Shown here piece by piece: positions 34,245-43,510 of a DNA stretch of 64,000 nt. Origin of the DNA: Bacteroides fragilis NCTC 9343. GTDB lineage: Bacteria; Bacteroidota; Bacteroidia; Bacteroidales; Bacteroidaceae. Position 1 is the first letter of the stretch. Each line of letters begins with the position of its first letter. A program made the translations under genes and the position numbers. A model generated the notes under the pieces. It was not told the origin of the DNA and searched no databases. It saw nothing but the letters and a program-made list of their open reading frames with translations. The stretch spans positions 2,790,001-2,854,000 of the forward strand of contig NC_003228.3 in NCBI RefSeq assembly GCF_000025985.1, in the 5' to 3' direction.

Positions 34245-34343
34245 CAACAACAAAGAGAGGTACGCGTGGAAGAGACATGCTCCCTCCCTTTGTCCTTTAC
34301 CCCATGGACCGTATCCGTGATATTTGCCCTAAAAAAGAATAAT

Positions 34344-37300
34344 ATGGCGGACAAAGATCTAACCAGGGGTATCAAAATTTATCTGGATACCACTAAATAC
34401 AGCCAGGGGATGAAACAGCTTTCCCAGGCGACAAGGGAATACGAATTCACGCTTAAGGGATTGCGGGAAGCGGGAAAGGGAAATACCGAGCAGGCCAAAC
34501 GCCTGGAAGCCCAGATCGCACAGAACAAGAAAATCTACCAGCAATACAGCGCAGAACTCGATCGGCAGAAAAAGATACTGGAGAACCTGGACAAGGCTAC
34601 TTATCCCGAACTGGTGGCCATGCAGAAGAAATTACGTGCCCAGGTGCAATCCAGCAAGCGGGACACTACGGAATATACCGTGGCATTACAACAACTGACC
34701 CGGGTAAACCTGGAGGTGGCCGAAGCTCAAAAAGAGATGCGCCGCCAGAGCGAAAAGCAGCAAGAAAGCTTTTCATCCCTTACCAGGATGAAATCCGCGG
34801 TAGTCGGTTTTTTCGCCGGTATAGGTGCCAGTGCCGGCTCCTTCTTTGCAAACAGTATCTCGGAGGCCAGGTCCTGGATGTCCGAAGGTATCAGACTGGC
34901 GGCAAACGCCGACGGTGTCAGGCGCGCTTTTGACAAACTCGACCGCCCGGGAATGCTTTCGGAGCTCAGGAAAGCCACTAAAGATACGGTGAATGACCTG
35001 GAGCTCATGCAGGCCGCGGTACGCGCCAAAGACTTTCGTATCCCGCTCGAGGACCTGGGGAAATACTTGCAGTTTGCCCGGTTAAAAGCACAGCAGACCG
35101 GACAGAGCGTGGATTATCTGACTGACTCGATCATAACCGGACTGGGTCGTAAATCGCTGCTGATACTCGACAACTTAGGCCTGTCGGCCGCGGAGGTCAA
35201 CGAGGAGATGGCCAAAACGGGGGACCTGATGACAGCGGTGGCTGCAATCGTGGACAGGCAACTCGCACAAGCGGGGGAGAATTACGTGTCGGCTGCGGAC
35301 AAGGCCGCTCAAAAAGCCGCGGAGCTGCAAAACAGGCAGATGGAAATCGGAAGGCTCCTGCTTCCTCTGCAAGAAAAATGGAGCAGTCTCTTCCAGTCTC
35401 TCAAGCTCGGTTTTTCAGATGTGGCGCTCTGGATATTGGAACATAAAAAAAGCATCATTACGCTTATCTCCGTGGTTACCGGTTTTATTCTGGTTTATAA
35501 AACGGTTATTCTTCTGCAAAAAACATGGAACGGGCTTTTAATGCTGGGCAAGGCGGTCAGTCTGGCCTACGCCTCTGTTGTGGTCATGCAGAGAGGAAAC
35601 ATCCTCAGAAGCGCTGCCGCCATGAAAATGTATAATGCCTCGGTGGCGTCCAACAACATCCTGGTAAAGGCATGCACCGCATCCACTTATCTGTTTGCCG
35701 CCGCCAAGGCGGTGCTTACCGGGAATATCAACAAGGCCCGGATTGCCATGCAGGCCTTTTATGCAATCACCAAAATAAGCCCGCTGGCCATAGTGGCCAC
35801 CGTGGTCGCCGCCCTGACATACAAGCTGGTGTCTTATCGCAGGGAACTTACGGCGACGGAAAAAGCGGAGCGGAGCCTGCACCGGGTGCGGGCGCAGGCC
35901 GCCGACACCGTAGCCACCGAAACCCGGGAACTGAATACCCTCCTGGGAATCGCACGCAACGAGAAAATAAGCAAGGAGCAGCGGATGGAGGCCATAAAAA
36001 GGCTCAACGCCTTAAGTGAGGAATACCTTGGCGGTCTCAGGCTGGAAACAATCAACACCAGGGAAGCCACGGCCGCAGTGAAAGACTACACGGACAACCT
36101 GTTGTCCATGGCCAGGATACGCTCGGCAAACTCAAGGCTGGAGGAGATCCAGAAAGAAAAAAGGGCACTGGAGGAACAACGTAAGGATATCCATGCAAAC
36201 CGGAATCTCTGGGACAGTTTCAAACTGGGGCTCGCCAAAGGGTTCAATTCCTTGTCCGTAGCGGTAAAGGGGTATTCCGACGCCTGGTCGGAGGGGGTCA
36301 TCCATGACTATTTTGCAAGGGAATTCGATCAGATACAAGCCTTGAACCGGGAAGAAAAGAAACTTACGCAGGAGATCACGGCCTCACAGCAGGATATCAT
36401 TAAGGTCGATACCCAATCCGAGGCAAAAACCAAGGACCTTATCCAGGCCAAAAAGGAAGAGATTGCCCAGGCTGAGCGGGAAGTCGCCTCGACGCCGGCT
36501 CTGCTGGCCGCCAAAAACCGGAAACTCCAACAGTTGAACGAGGAGCTTAAAGCGTTGCAGCAGCTGGGGACTATCCGGGAAACCCCGGACGGATTCGCCT
36601 CGCAGACCGACAAGGTCCTCTCGGCCCTGAATGAGAGGCATGAAAAGGAGCTGCTCAAGATCCGGGAAAACAAGGAGAGGCAGCAGCAGACACAGGCACA
36701 ATATAATAAGGCCGTGCTGGCGGAAGACATAAGGTTTCACACCCAAAGGCTCGGTATCCTCGAAGGGCTGGAGAAAAAGACCGCCCGGACCAAACTCAGG
36801 CAGCTGGCCGACATCCGGGCAAAAATGACGGAAAGCTCCGCCAAAATACTGGAGTTACAGCGGAAACTGGATGAAAACGAGGTTGCCCTGCTACAGGAAC
36901 AGCGGGATAAAAAACTGGCCATACAGGAGGATACGTACAAGGCCGCCAGGGCACAGATAGAATTGAATTATGCAAACCTGCATATTACGCAGCAGCAGCG
37001 CGACATGTTGCTGTTGAGCCTGGAGGAGTCCAATTCCCGGGAAAGACTCGGTATCCTGAAGGAATACCGGAAGGATGTGGAAGCCCTGGAGCTACAGACG
37101 GGGGATGTGAAAATACAGGCCGTCAAACTCTCCGGGCAAAAGGTATTGGAGGCGGAGCTGGCCAACGCCAAAGACAGGGCCGCGCAGCAAAAGGCGATCG
37201 AAACCATGCTTTCCTCTTTCAAAAAAGAGTTCAACCTTTTCAATCTGCCGGATGAAACGGACCTTCAGCTCAAGGTGCTGGAAGCGTCATACCGGGCCCG

Positions 37301-38387
37301 GCTGGAACTGATCCGCAATGCGCTCAAAAACGAGCTTGTCACAAAGGATCAGGCCGCCCGGCAGGAAAGGGAGCTGGAAGAAGCGTACAGCACCGCAAAA
37401 CTGAACATAACCCGGGGTGCCGAAGAGCGCAGAAACGGGATTTTGGAGAAGTACGGGCTGCTCGGATTCCAGCAACGCTATGCCATGCAGATGGCGGCCC
37501 TCAAGCGGGAGAAGGAACAGGGGTTGATAGGTGCCGAAGCATATGCAAAGGCCGAAAAGATGCTCAAGATACAGTTCTGGAAAGAGGCTTTCGATTATTA
37601 TTCCAACCTGTTTTCAGGCGCTGTCTCGGCCCTGCAAAACGCCGAGATCGCGAACATGGAGGCCAAATATGACGCCGAGATCGCCGCGGCACAGGGAAAC
37701 GCGCAGGAGGTCGAACGACTGGAAACGGAGAAGGCGCAGAAGAAGCTGGAGATCGAGAAGAAATACGCCGACGTGCAGTTCGCCGTAAAAGCCAGCCAGA
37801 TCATTGCCGACACGGCCGTGGCCATCATGAAAGCGCTCTCGCAACTGGGACCGATCGCAGGACCGGTGGCGGCAGCACTGATGGGAGTAACCGGAGCCGC
37901 CCAGCTGGCCGTGGCCAATGCTGAAAGACAAAAGGTAAAGAGCATGACGCTCTCCGGAGCGTCCGGCTCCACACCCGTAAGCGCCGAAAGGGTGGTGAAC
38001 GCTTCCGGGGGATATGACCAGGGAGGTTACACCGGGGACGGAGACCGCTACGAGGTGGCGGGCGTCGTCCACAGGGGGGAGTACGTCATTCCGGTGCCGG
38101 AAATGAAGAACAAGCGGGTGGTTAACATGGTAAAGGTCATCGAAAGCATACGCCGCAACCGGACATCGGCCAATCCATGGCCCGGGTATTACGAGGGAGG
38201 GAAGGTCACGGAAAGAGAGCGCCCCGGACAGGACATCGACCGTCTGAACCGGGCGGCGGAGAAATTGGAAAGGGCCTCAAGGAACCTCTCCCGGCCGGCA
38301 AAAAGTTACGTCCTGCTGAGCGACATCAACGCGGCTCAGGATTTGCAGAAGAGTTCAGAGAAACCATTTACAAGAACAGACCAATAA
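34344..38387 (+). CDS. Tail tape measure protein
   Basis: The 1347-residue protein is the longest in the phage. It has extended coiled coils (about 25-150 and 560-1100) and hydrophobic helices (about 155-172, 375-395, 485-500). The C-terminus ends DQGGYTGDGDRYEVAGVVHRGEYVIP (about 1225-1255), a motif typical of tape measure proteins. It sets tail length and helps DNA ejection; its length implies a long non-contractile tail. No sheath gene was found. The frame is open from 34266, but ATG 34344 (MADKDLTRGIKIYLD) fits best. Confidence 0.9.
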   Translation: MADKDLTRGIKIYLDTTKYSQGMKQLSQATREYEFTLKGLREAGKGNTEQAKRLEAQIAQNKKIYQQYSAELDRQKKILENLDKATYPELVAMQKKLRAQVQSSKRDTTEYTVALQQLTRVNLEVAEAQKEMRRQSEKQQESFSSLTRMKSAVVGFFAGIGASAGSFFANSISEARSWMSEGIRLAANADGVRRAFDKLDRPGMLSELRKATKDTVNDLELMQAAVRAKDFRIPLEDLGKYLQFARLKAQQTGQSVDYLTDSIITGLGRKSLLILDNLGLSAAEVNEEMAKTGDLMTAVAAIVDRQLAQAGENYVSAADKAAQKAAELQNRQMEIGRLLLPLQEKWSSLFQSLKLGFSDVALWILEHKKSIITLISVVTGFILVYKTVILLQKTWNGLLMLGKAVSLAYASVVVMQRGNILRSAAAMKMYNASVASNNILVKACTASTYLFAAAKAVLTGNINKARIAMQAFYAITKISPLAIVATVVAALTYKLVSYRRELTATEKAERSLHRVRAQAADTVATETRELNTLLGIARNEKISKEQRMEAIKRLNALSEEYLGGLRLETINTREATAAVKDYTDNLLSMARIRSANSRLEEIQKEKRALEEQRKDIHANRNLWDSFKLGLAKGFNSLSVAVKGYSDAWSEGVIHDYFAREFDQIQALNREEKKLTQEITASQQDIIKVDTQSEAKTKDLIQAKKEEIAQAEREVASTPALLAAKNRKLQQLNEELKALQQLGTIRETPDGFASQTDKVLSALNERHEKELLKIRENKERQQQTQAQYNKAVLAEDIRFHTQRLGILEGLEKKTARTKLRQLADIRAKMTESSAKILELQRKLDENEVALLQEQRDKKLAIQEDTYKAARAQIELNYANLHITQQQRDMLLLSLEESNSRERLGILKEYRKDVEALELQTGDVKIQAVKLSGQKVLEAELANAKDRAAQQKAIETMLSSFKKEFNLFNLPDETDLQLKVLEASYRARLELIRNALKNELVTKDQAARQERELEEAYSTAKLNITRGAEERRNGILEKYGLLGFQQRYAMQMAALKREKEQGLIGAEAYAKAEKMLKIQFWKEAFDYYSNLFSGAVSALQNAEIANMEAKYDAEIAAAQGNAQEVERLETEKAQKKLEIEKKYADVQFAVKASQIIADTAVAIMKALSQLGPIAGPVAAALMGVTGAAQLAVANAERQKVKSMTLSGASGSTPVSAERVVNASGGYDQGGYTGDGDRYEVAGVVHRGEYVIPVPEMKNKRVVNMVKVIESIRRNRTSANPWPGYYEGGKVTERERPGQDIDRLNRAAEKLERASRNLSRPAKSYVLLSDINAAQDLQKSSEKPFTRTDQ

Positions 38388-38397
38388 TACAACCGGT

Positions 38398-40500
38398 ATG
38401 GCATTAACCATTCAGACAGAGAAAGGGATATTCGACCTTCCCCGGGATTTCAGCGTGGAGATAGAGAACACGTCGCCCATATACACCGACAAGGGCAGCC
38501 AGACGATCGCATCGACGTTGCCGGCAACCGGGCACAATCTTTCGATGGTGGATTACATCCACCGGCCGGATATCCGCAATGCGCCAAAGCGGGACGCCGC
38601 GACGGTGGTGACCGACGGGGTTTACCGGCGGACAGGAAAACTCAATATCACCTCCGTGTCAACGGAGTCGGGCATCGTATGCAACATCGGGTTTGACGAA
38701 AGCCTGATGTATGAAGCCTGGAAAAACGTTTCACTCAAGGAACTTCCGGGACTGCCGGTCATCAAATACCCGGAAGGCGTCGCAGCCCTTGCCCGTCACC
38801 TGGAGGAAGTGATGCGCTACCAAACCCCGGCGGATTATCACGTGTTCCGCATACAGGTGGCGTCTGAAACCCTGGAAGAGACGGAGTATCCGGAGTTCAT
38901 CAACCCCATAGGGTCGGACGGGAAGACATACGCCCTGCTGAAGGAAGCACGGACCGAGAGGGTTGTCATATCGGGCCAGGCCGTAGATGTAAGGGTGCCC
39001 GCAGGATACGGGATATCGCCGTTCCTGAAGGTATCCCGCATATTGGAGATGATATTCTCGGCATACGGCTTTACATTGGTGGAGAATCCCTTTGCCACCG
39101 ATTACCAGCTCAGCAAGATGGTCGTGCTCAACAATGTGGCGGACACCATTGTCACCGGAGAGATCGACTACAGGAATTTGATGCCGGACTGTACCGTCAA
39201 CGAGTTTCTGGACGCGCTGTTTTGCCGTACCGGAGCCAAGGTTTACGTAAATGCCGGCCGGAAAGCCGTCATACGCCTGCTCAAGGATTCGATAGGCGCA
39301 ACGGCATCCGCCGACTGGACACCGCTCAAGGCCTCGGAACCGGAAATAAACTACACGCCCGCAAAGCAGCTCAAGCTCTCGGCGGGCACATCGTTCAAGG
39401 AAGCCGAACCGGCGGCGGACTCCTTTGAGAAATTCCTTAAGCCTTATGGGGGGATCATTACGGAATTTACAGGAGACCGGGACGTGCCCGACGAACTGTA
39501 CATAACCTACCAGCCTTCCACCGGAAGATATTACAAGCGGGACATCGTGAACAAGAAAAAGAAGTGGATATCCAGCGACTTTTTCCCATGGGACAAGGCC
39601 ACCCCCGGTGTGGAATACCTGGAGATAACGGGAAAGGACGAATGTGTCCCCATGGCATTTAAAACGGGTCTGCTGACTCCCGGATATCTGGCGGGGGCGG
39701 TCAACATCAACACAACCCTCAGAGGGGTCGCCAAGGAGCAGGGGGAGAAGAAGCAGACACCCCTGGCTTTCTGCTTTGCCATGGGGAAAACCAATCAGAT
39801 TATAGGAGCCGGGGCCCTTGTGGAGGAGTATTATTTCGGCAGCTCACTCTGCCGGGGGCCCAAAGGCGAATACTTTCAGGACCCCGGGGGGAATGTTTAC
39901 AGGTATTCACTGGTTTTCAGGGGAGAGGACGGGGCGTTTAACCGGTTCTTTAAGGAGTACGACGCAGTCCTGAGGCATGCCGATCATGTCTATGCGGTAC
40001 AGATGAACCCGGACAAGGCCGGACTGCTGAAGCTGGACGCTTCCCGGCCCGTCATGCTGCACGGACAAAGAATGATGGTCGAAAGCCTCAAGTACGCGCT
40101 TCCGCTGCGCAAAGGACGCCCTTGCCAGGTGAAACTGCGTTCCCTTAAACTCTTGCAGCCCTACGACCTGGACAAGGAGCAGGAATTGGTGCCGATGATT
40201 CCGCAGCAGGCAACATGGAAGGTCTTTACCTATTTCGACAGGGATATGGAACTCAGGGTGCAGGAGTTGCGGGAGCAGCCGGGGATCATCAGGGTCGATG
40301 TCGTGGCAAAAGAGGTGCTGACCAAGCCGGAAGAGGGTGATTTCGACATGTACCCGCCACCATCCTTGCAGGATGTTGCCGACAAAAGGAAGATCATGTA
40401 CACCTATAAGGGGAAGCTCAAATACAGACCGTATCCACCGGGGCTTACACAGGAGGAGGTTGTAAACTACAGGGCGGGAGTCATTGCCGTAAAGATATAA
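38398..40500 (+). CDS. Distal tail or tail-tip structural protein
   Basis: The 700-residue protein starts MALTIQTEKGIFDLPRDFSVEIENTSP, which resembles a distal-tail/hub beginning, and is beta-rich throughout. It lies directly after the tape measure gene, the usual site of distal tail and hub proteins. No peptidase or lysozyme motif is visible. Confidence 0.6.
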   Translation: MALTIQTEKGIFDLPRDFSVEIENTSPIYTDKGSQTIASTLPATGHNLSMVDYIHRPDIRNAPKRDAATVVTDGVYRRTGKLNITSVSTESGIVCNIGFDESLMYEAWKNVSLKELPGLPVIKYPEGVAALARHLEEVMRYQTPADYHVFRIQVASETLEETEYPEFINPIGSDGKTYALLKEARTERVVISGQAVDVRVPAGYGISPFLKVSRILEMIFSAYGFTLVENPFATDYQLSKMVVLNNVADTIVTGEIDYRNLMPDCTVNEFLDALFCRTGAKVYVNAGRKAVIRLLKDSIGATASADWTPLKASEPEINYTPAKQLKLSAGTSFKEAEPAADSFEKFLKPYGGIITEFTGDRDVPDELYITYQPSTGRYYKRDIVNKKKKWISSDFFPWDKATPGVEYLEITGKDECVPMAFKTGLLTPGYLAGAVNINTTLRGVAKEQGEKKQTPLAFCFAMGKTNQIIGAGALVEEYYFGSSLCRGPKGEYFQDPGGNVYRYSLVFRGEDGAFNRFFKEYDAVLRHADHVYAVQMNPDKAGLLKLDASRPVMLHGQRMMVESLKYALPLRKGRPCQVKLRSLKLLQPYDLDKEQELVPMIPQQATWKVFTYFDRDMELRVQELREQPGIIRVDVVAKEVLTKPEEGDFDMYPPPSLQDVADKRKIMYTYKGKLKYRPYPPGLTQEEVVNYRAGVIAVKI

Positions 40501-40544
40501 ATCCTGTCCTTTAAACTACCGTGCCAAACGGTCATTTTTGCAGC

Positions 40545-40766
40545 ATGGAAACAAAAAATCAAAATAAGATAGTGACGGCGCCCTCCCTGGAAAATACACA
40601 GGAACTTTACGAGATTTACCGCCAAAGATACGGGGCTGACAAGACCCCGGAGGACTTTTACCGGTTTATGACAACCCCCGGCGTGGAAAGGCGATCCTTT
40701 CTGCTTGAGAATACCCAAGCGCGGCCGCTATCCATTAATAACACGATCATTCATAAGTGCGTATGA
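40545..40766 (+). CDS. Small tail-region protein (73 aa)
   Basis: From ATG 40545 (METKNQNKIV). Its stop overlaps the ATG of the next gene (ATGA, 40763-40766), so the two are translationally coupled. An in-frame start 8 codons upstream is possible. Function unknown. Confidence 0.55.
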   Translation: METKNQNKIVTAPSLENTQELYEIYRQRYGADKTPEDFYRFMTTPGVERRSFLLENTQARPLSINNTIIHKCV

Positions 40767-41956
40767 GTTTCGAGATTATCAGAAAAACCGGAGAGATCGC
40801 CTTTGTGGCAAACCCTATCGCCTTTGAGGTAAAAACCTCCGGGGAGGCCGAAATTGAAATCCGTCTCAGGGTTGGAGCACAGGAGGTGTTTTCAGCCTCC
40901 TACGTACCTTTTGGCGACAGGATCCATTTCGACATTGCCGAAATCTTACAGCCCTTCGTTACTTCCGGACCCTTGGAGGACTCGGAGGATCTGATCCTGC
41001 CCGTATCCGGTTTTATGGCCGGTTACACGCTCGAGGTGAAAGGGCAGGAGACCCGGACACTCACCGGCAAGGTGATATGCGGGGGGATCAGCAAACAGGC
41101 GGCAAGGGAAATGGCCGGCAGGGGAATGGACTTTATCCTGAACCGGCTCAGGGATTATTCATCGCAATTCCTCTTTACCACGCGGACCCGCGGGAAGCAT
41201 ATTGCGATAAGGGAAACCGAGGTCTCCCCCCTGATCTTCATTCATCCGGACAAAAGGATACAGGTGGAATCCGAATATGGAAACAGAATAAAACTGCCTG
41301 AAGGGACAGCCGGAGAAATTTATGCTTTAAACATAGGGCGGATCCGGCGGGAGTTTTTCCACAAGTATAACCAGATCGTGTCATTCATCCGGGTATTGGT
41401 GCCGGCCGAAGAAGCCTTTGACATCTCTTTCACACCCGGGGAAGTGTCAGAAAACGGACTGTCATTTCTCTTCAGAAACTCTTTGGGATGCTATGAAGTG
41501 ATAGAAATGCCGGGGAAAATGATTTGCTCCCTTGACCGGGGGGATGATGAAAACTACCGGACATTCGATGAAGAGGGCGGTGATTATATAACCGGACGTC
41601 CAAGGCCCGACCTCCTTCAAAAAATGAAGCTGAATACAGGATTCAAGAGAAAAACAGAGCTGAAATTCATTCAGGACCTGCTCTCCTCGGATGATATCCG
41701 GCTGCTTAACGGAACCGCCCGAAGGCGTGTACTGGTAACTTGCGAAGAGTACGGTTATGAAGAACCCATGAAGGAGCCGACATCCCTGGTGCTCGATATC
41801 GAGGTTGCCGAGCGGGAATCCAATTACACCCCGGACATGGACGGGGAGAACGCCCCACCTTTCATCGAACTCCTGCCCGGGGAGGTGGAAATACCCTCAG
41901 AAGGAGGGCAGGTCAGGGTACGGGTCGAATCAAATATCATGTGGGAGGTGGTTTGA
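40763..41956 (+). CDS. Tail-tip protein ending in half a BACON domain
   Basis: The 397-residue protein is beta-rich with no signal peptide. Its C-terminus (about 365-397) reads PPFIELLPGEVEIPSEGGQ...VESNIMWEVV and stops just after the conserved Trp of a BACON domain, so only the N-terminal half of that fold is present. One base after its stop the left inverted repeat of an invertible cassette begins. The next gene starts with a C-terminal BACON half. I infer it is the base to which the variable fibre protein attaches. Confidence 0.65.
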   Translation: MSFEIIRKTGEIAFVANPIAFEVKTSGEAEIEIRLRVGAQEVFSASYVPFGDRIHFDIAEILQPFVTSGPLEDSEDLILPVSGFMAGYTLEVKGQETRTLTGKVICGGISKQAAREMAGRGMDFILNRLRDYSSQFLFTTRTRGKHIAIRETEVSPLIFIHPDKRIQVESEYGNRIKLPEGTAGEIYALNIGRIRREFFHKYNQIVSFIRVLVPAEEAFDISFTPGEVSENGLSFLFRNSLGCYEVIEMPGKMICSLDRGDDENYRTFDEEGGDYITGRPRPDLLQKMKLNTGFKRKTELKFIQDLLSSDDIRLLNGTARRRVLVTCEEYGYEEPMKEPTSLVLDIEVAERESNYTPDMDGENAPPFIELLPGEVEIPSEGGQVRVRVESNIMWEVV

Positions 41957-41957
41957 T

Positions 41958-42091
41958 TCCTAGTTCTTACGGAACTTGGAAAATACCCCGGACGGGGAGT
42001 GAAAGCAAAGCGAATTAAAAACAGTAGAAATCATTTAATAAATTACAAGTATGGCAAAAGCAAGTTGGTGCAATGTAAGCCCCATGTCAGG
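41958..42091. repeat. Left inverted repeat of the invertible cassette
   Basis: These 134 bases match 43313-43449 in reverse complement with one substitution and one 3-base gap. The repeat covers the 5' leader, ATG and first 14 codons of the downstream gene. It contains AGTTC-TTACG-GAACT (41962-41976), a possible recombinase crossover site. Confidence 0.95.
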
Positions 42092-42674
42092 GAGCAAGAA
42101 CGGTACTTTAACGATTAGTGCAGGAGTTCACACAGGACGTACTGCAAGAAGCACGACGGTCACAGTGACAGCGGCAAACGGAACGAAACCTTCTGCCACG
42201 ATAGCGGTATCTCAGGCAGGTACAGGAGTATCCACAACAATGGATGCAAACAAGCCTGATCTTCCTTCTTCCGGAGGAGTCGTTAACATAAACGGAACGT
42301 CTAATAGTTCAAAATTAAAGTGGACCTGTACCGCAAGAGTTATGGGAGTAGATATGCCTATAGACGATAATTATGTAAAAGTGGCGGTAAACGGTGGGAA
42401 TATAGGAAATAATGTGGCTATTCCGGGGGACCCCGGAGCATCGGGGAGTTTTAACTTTGTGGCGACATTAACTTTTCCCGCTTCGATGTTTCCGGTTGAC
42501 GCTGTAGTGACTTTTAGGCTGACGGATGATACCGATTCAGCTAAACAATGTACTTTCACTTGGAAAGCGGGTGCGTCTTCTCTTTCAGTGAACAAGTCCT
42601 CTTTATCATTGGTTAACGGTGGAACCGGGCAAACCGTAAATGTTACTTCCAATGATGATTGGAACGTCTCTTAA
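42051..42674 (+). CDS. Variable tail fibre protein A with circularly split BACON halves
   Basis: The 207-residue protein starts with a C-terminal BACON half (about 3-57: ASWCNVSPMSGSKNGTLTI...IAVSQAG). It has a central beta domain (about 60-170) that differs from its partner B, and ends with an N-terminal BACON half (about 173-207: LSVNKSSLSLVNGGTGQ...SNDDWNVS). Joining end to start gives one complete BACON domain. It is in the expressed orientation behind the late operon. BACON domains bind mucin or glycans, so a receptor or mucus-binding role is likely. The leader lies in the inverted repeat. Confidence 0.75.
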   Translation: MAKASWCNVSPMSGSKNGTLTISAGVHTGRTARSTTVTVTAANGTKPSATIAVSQAGTGVSTTMDANKPDLPSSGGVVNINGTSNSSKLKWTCTARVMGVDMPIDDNYVKVAVNGGNIGNNVAIPGDPGASGSFNFVATLTFPASMFPVDAVVTFRLTDDTDSAKQCTFTWKAGASSLSVNKSSLSLVNGGTGQTVNVTSNDDWNVS

Positions 42675-42687
42675 GAGGTAAAGAGAA

Positions 42688-42720
42688 AGGATAGGAAGCG
42701 CCTAAATCGCGACCTATCCT
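42688..42720. terminator. Bidirectional terminator between convergent fibre genes
   Basis: AGGATAGG (42688-42695) pairs with CCTATCCT (42713-42720); further partial complementarity flanks it. It lies at the centre of the invertible segment and so ends transcription in either orientation. Confidence 0.65.
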
Positions 42721-42726
42721 TGCTTC

Positions 42727-43353
42727 TTATGATACTGCCCATTCGTCATTGGAGGTAACGTCTACCGTTTGTCCTGTCCCTGCATTCACAAGCGATAGCG
42801 AGGACTTGTTCACCGAAAGAGCAGATGCTCCCGCTGCCCATTTAAATTGGCACCTTACCATTTTTCCTGCACTGTCAGTCACGTCAACATTAGGAGCTAA
42901 CGGTGTGGGCAACGGATTGCGGGCTATTTCCAGTTTGATGGAAAACGCATAAGAACCGTTCGCTCCGGGGTCTCCTGGGATAGTAACCGTCTCTGAGGCG
43001 GCAAGCACTTTGTCAGTAATTCCCGGAGCATTGAATTTTGCGGAAGCGGTAACCCCCGGAAGGTTAATCAGAGGAACCGATATTTTCAATGTCGGGCTGT
43101 TAGAGTTCCCGTTAATAGTGACAGACCCTCCTTCTCCGGGTAAATCCGGTTTAGAGGTATCCATCGTTAATTGCACTCCTACGCCGGCTTGCGATACCGC
43201 TATACTGGCCGAGGGTTTCGTTCCGTTTTTAGCCGTGACGGTCACTGTCGTACTGCGGGCCTCCCGTCCGGCATGTGCTGCCGCACTGATTGTTAAAGCC
43301 CCGTTCTCACTTCCTGACATGGGGCTTACATTGCACCAACTTGCTTTTGCCAT
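42727..43353 (-). CDS. Silent-orientation tail fibre protein B
   Basis: The 208-residue homologue of protein A: same N-terminal BACON half (ASWCNVSPMSGSENGAL), same C-terminal half (LSVNKSSLSLVNAGTGQ...SNDEWAVS), but a diverged central domain (about 60-170). It points against the late operon and has no evident promoter of its own, so it should be silent until the segment inverts. Intact frame and conserved ends show that it is maintained by selection rather than decaying. Confidence 0.75.
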   Translation of the reverse strand: MAKASWCNVSPMSGSENGALTISAAAHAGREARSTTVTVTAKNGTKPSASIAVSQAGVGVQLTMDTSKPDLPGEGGSVTINGNSNSPTLKISVPLINLPGVTASAKFNAPGITDKVLAASETVTIPGDPGANGSYAFSIKLEIARNPLPTPLAPNVDVTDSAGKMVRCQFKWAAGASALSVNKSSLSLVNAGTGQTVDVTSNDEWAVS

Positions 43354-43449
43354 ACTAATCGTAATTTATTAAATGATTTCTACTGTTTTAAATTCGCTTT
43401 GCTTTCACTCCCCGTCCGGGGTATTTTCCAAGTTCCGTAAGAACTAGGA
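43313..43449. repeat. Right inverted repeat of the invertible cassette
   Basis: The 137-base partner of 41958-42091. It covers the leader, ATG and first codons of gene B. The match stops abruptly at 43449 on the outside, while on the inside similarity fades into homologous coding sequence. Confidence 0.95.
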
Positions 43450-43510
43450 TGTCCTTTACGCCCTGAAAAGAGTATGCGAACTTTGCGGCAACCATTAAAA
43501 TTACATCGAC

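Noticed and set aside
41958..43449. Diversity-generating retroelement (variable and template repeats)
   Set aside because: The repeats are inverted and nearly identical rather than adenine-mutated, and no reverse transcriptase gene is present in the window.
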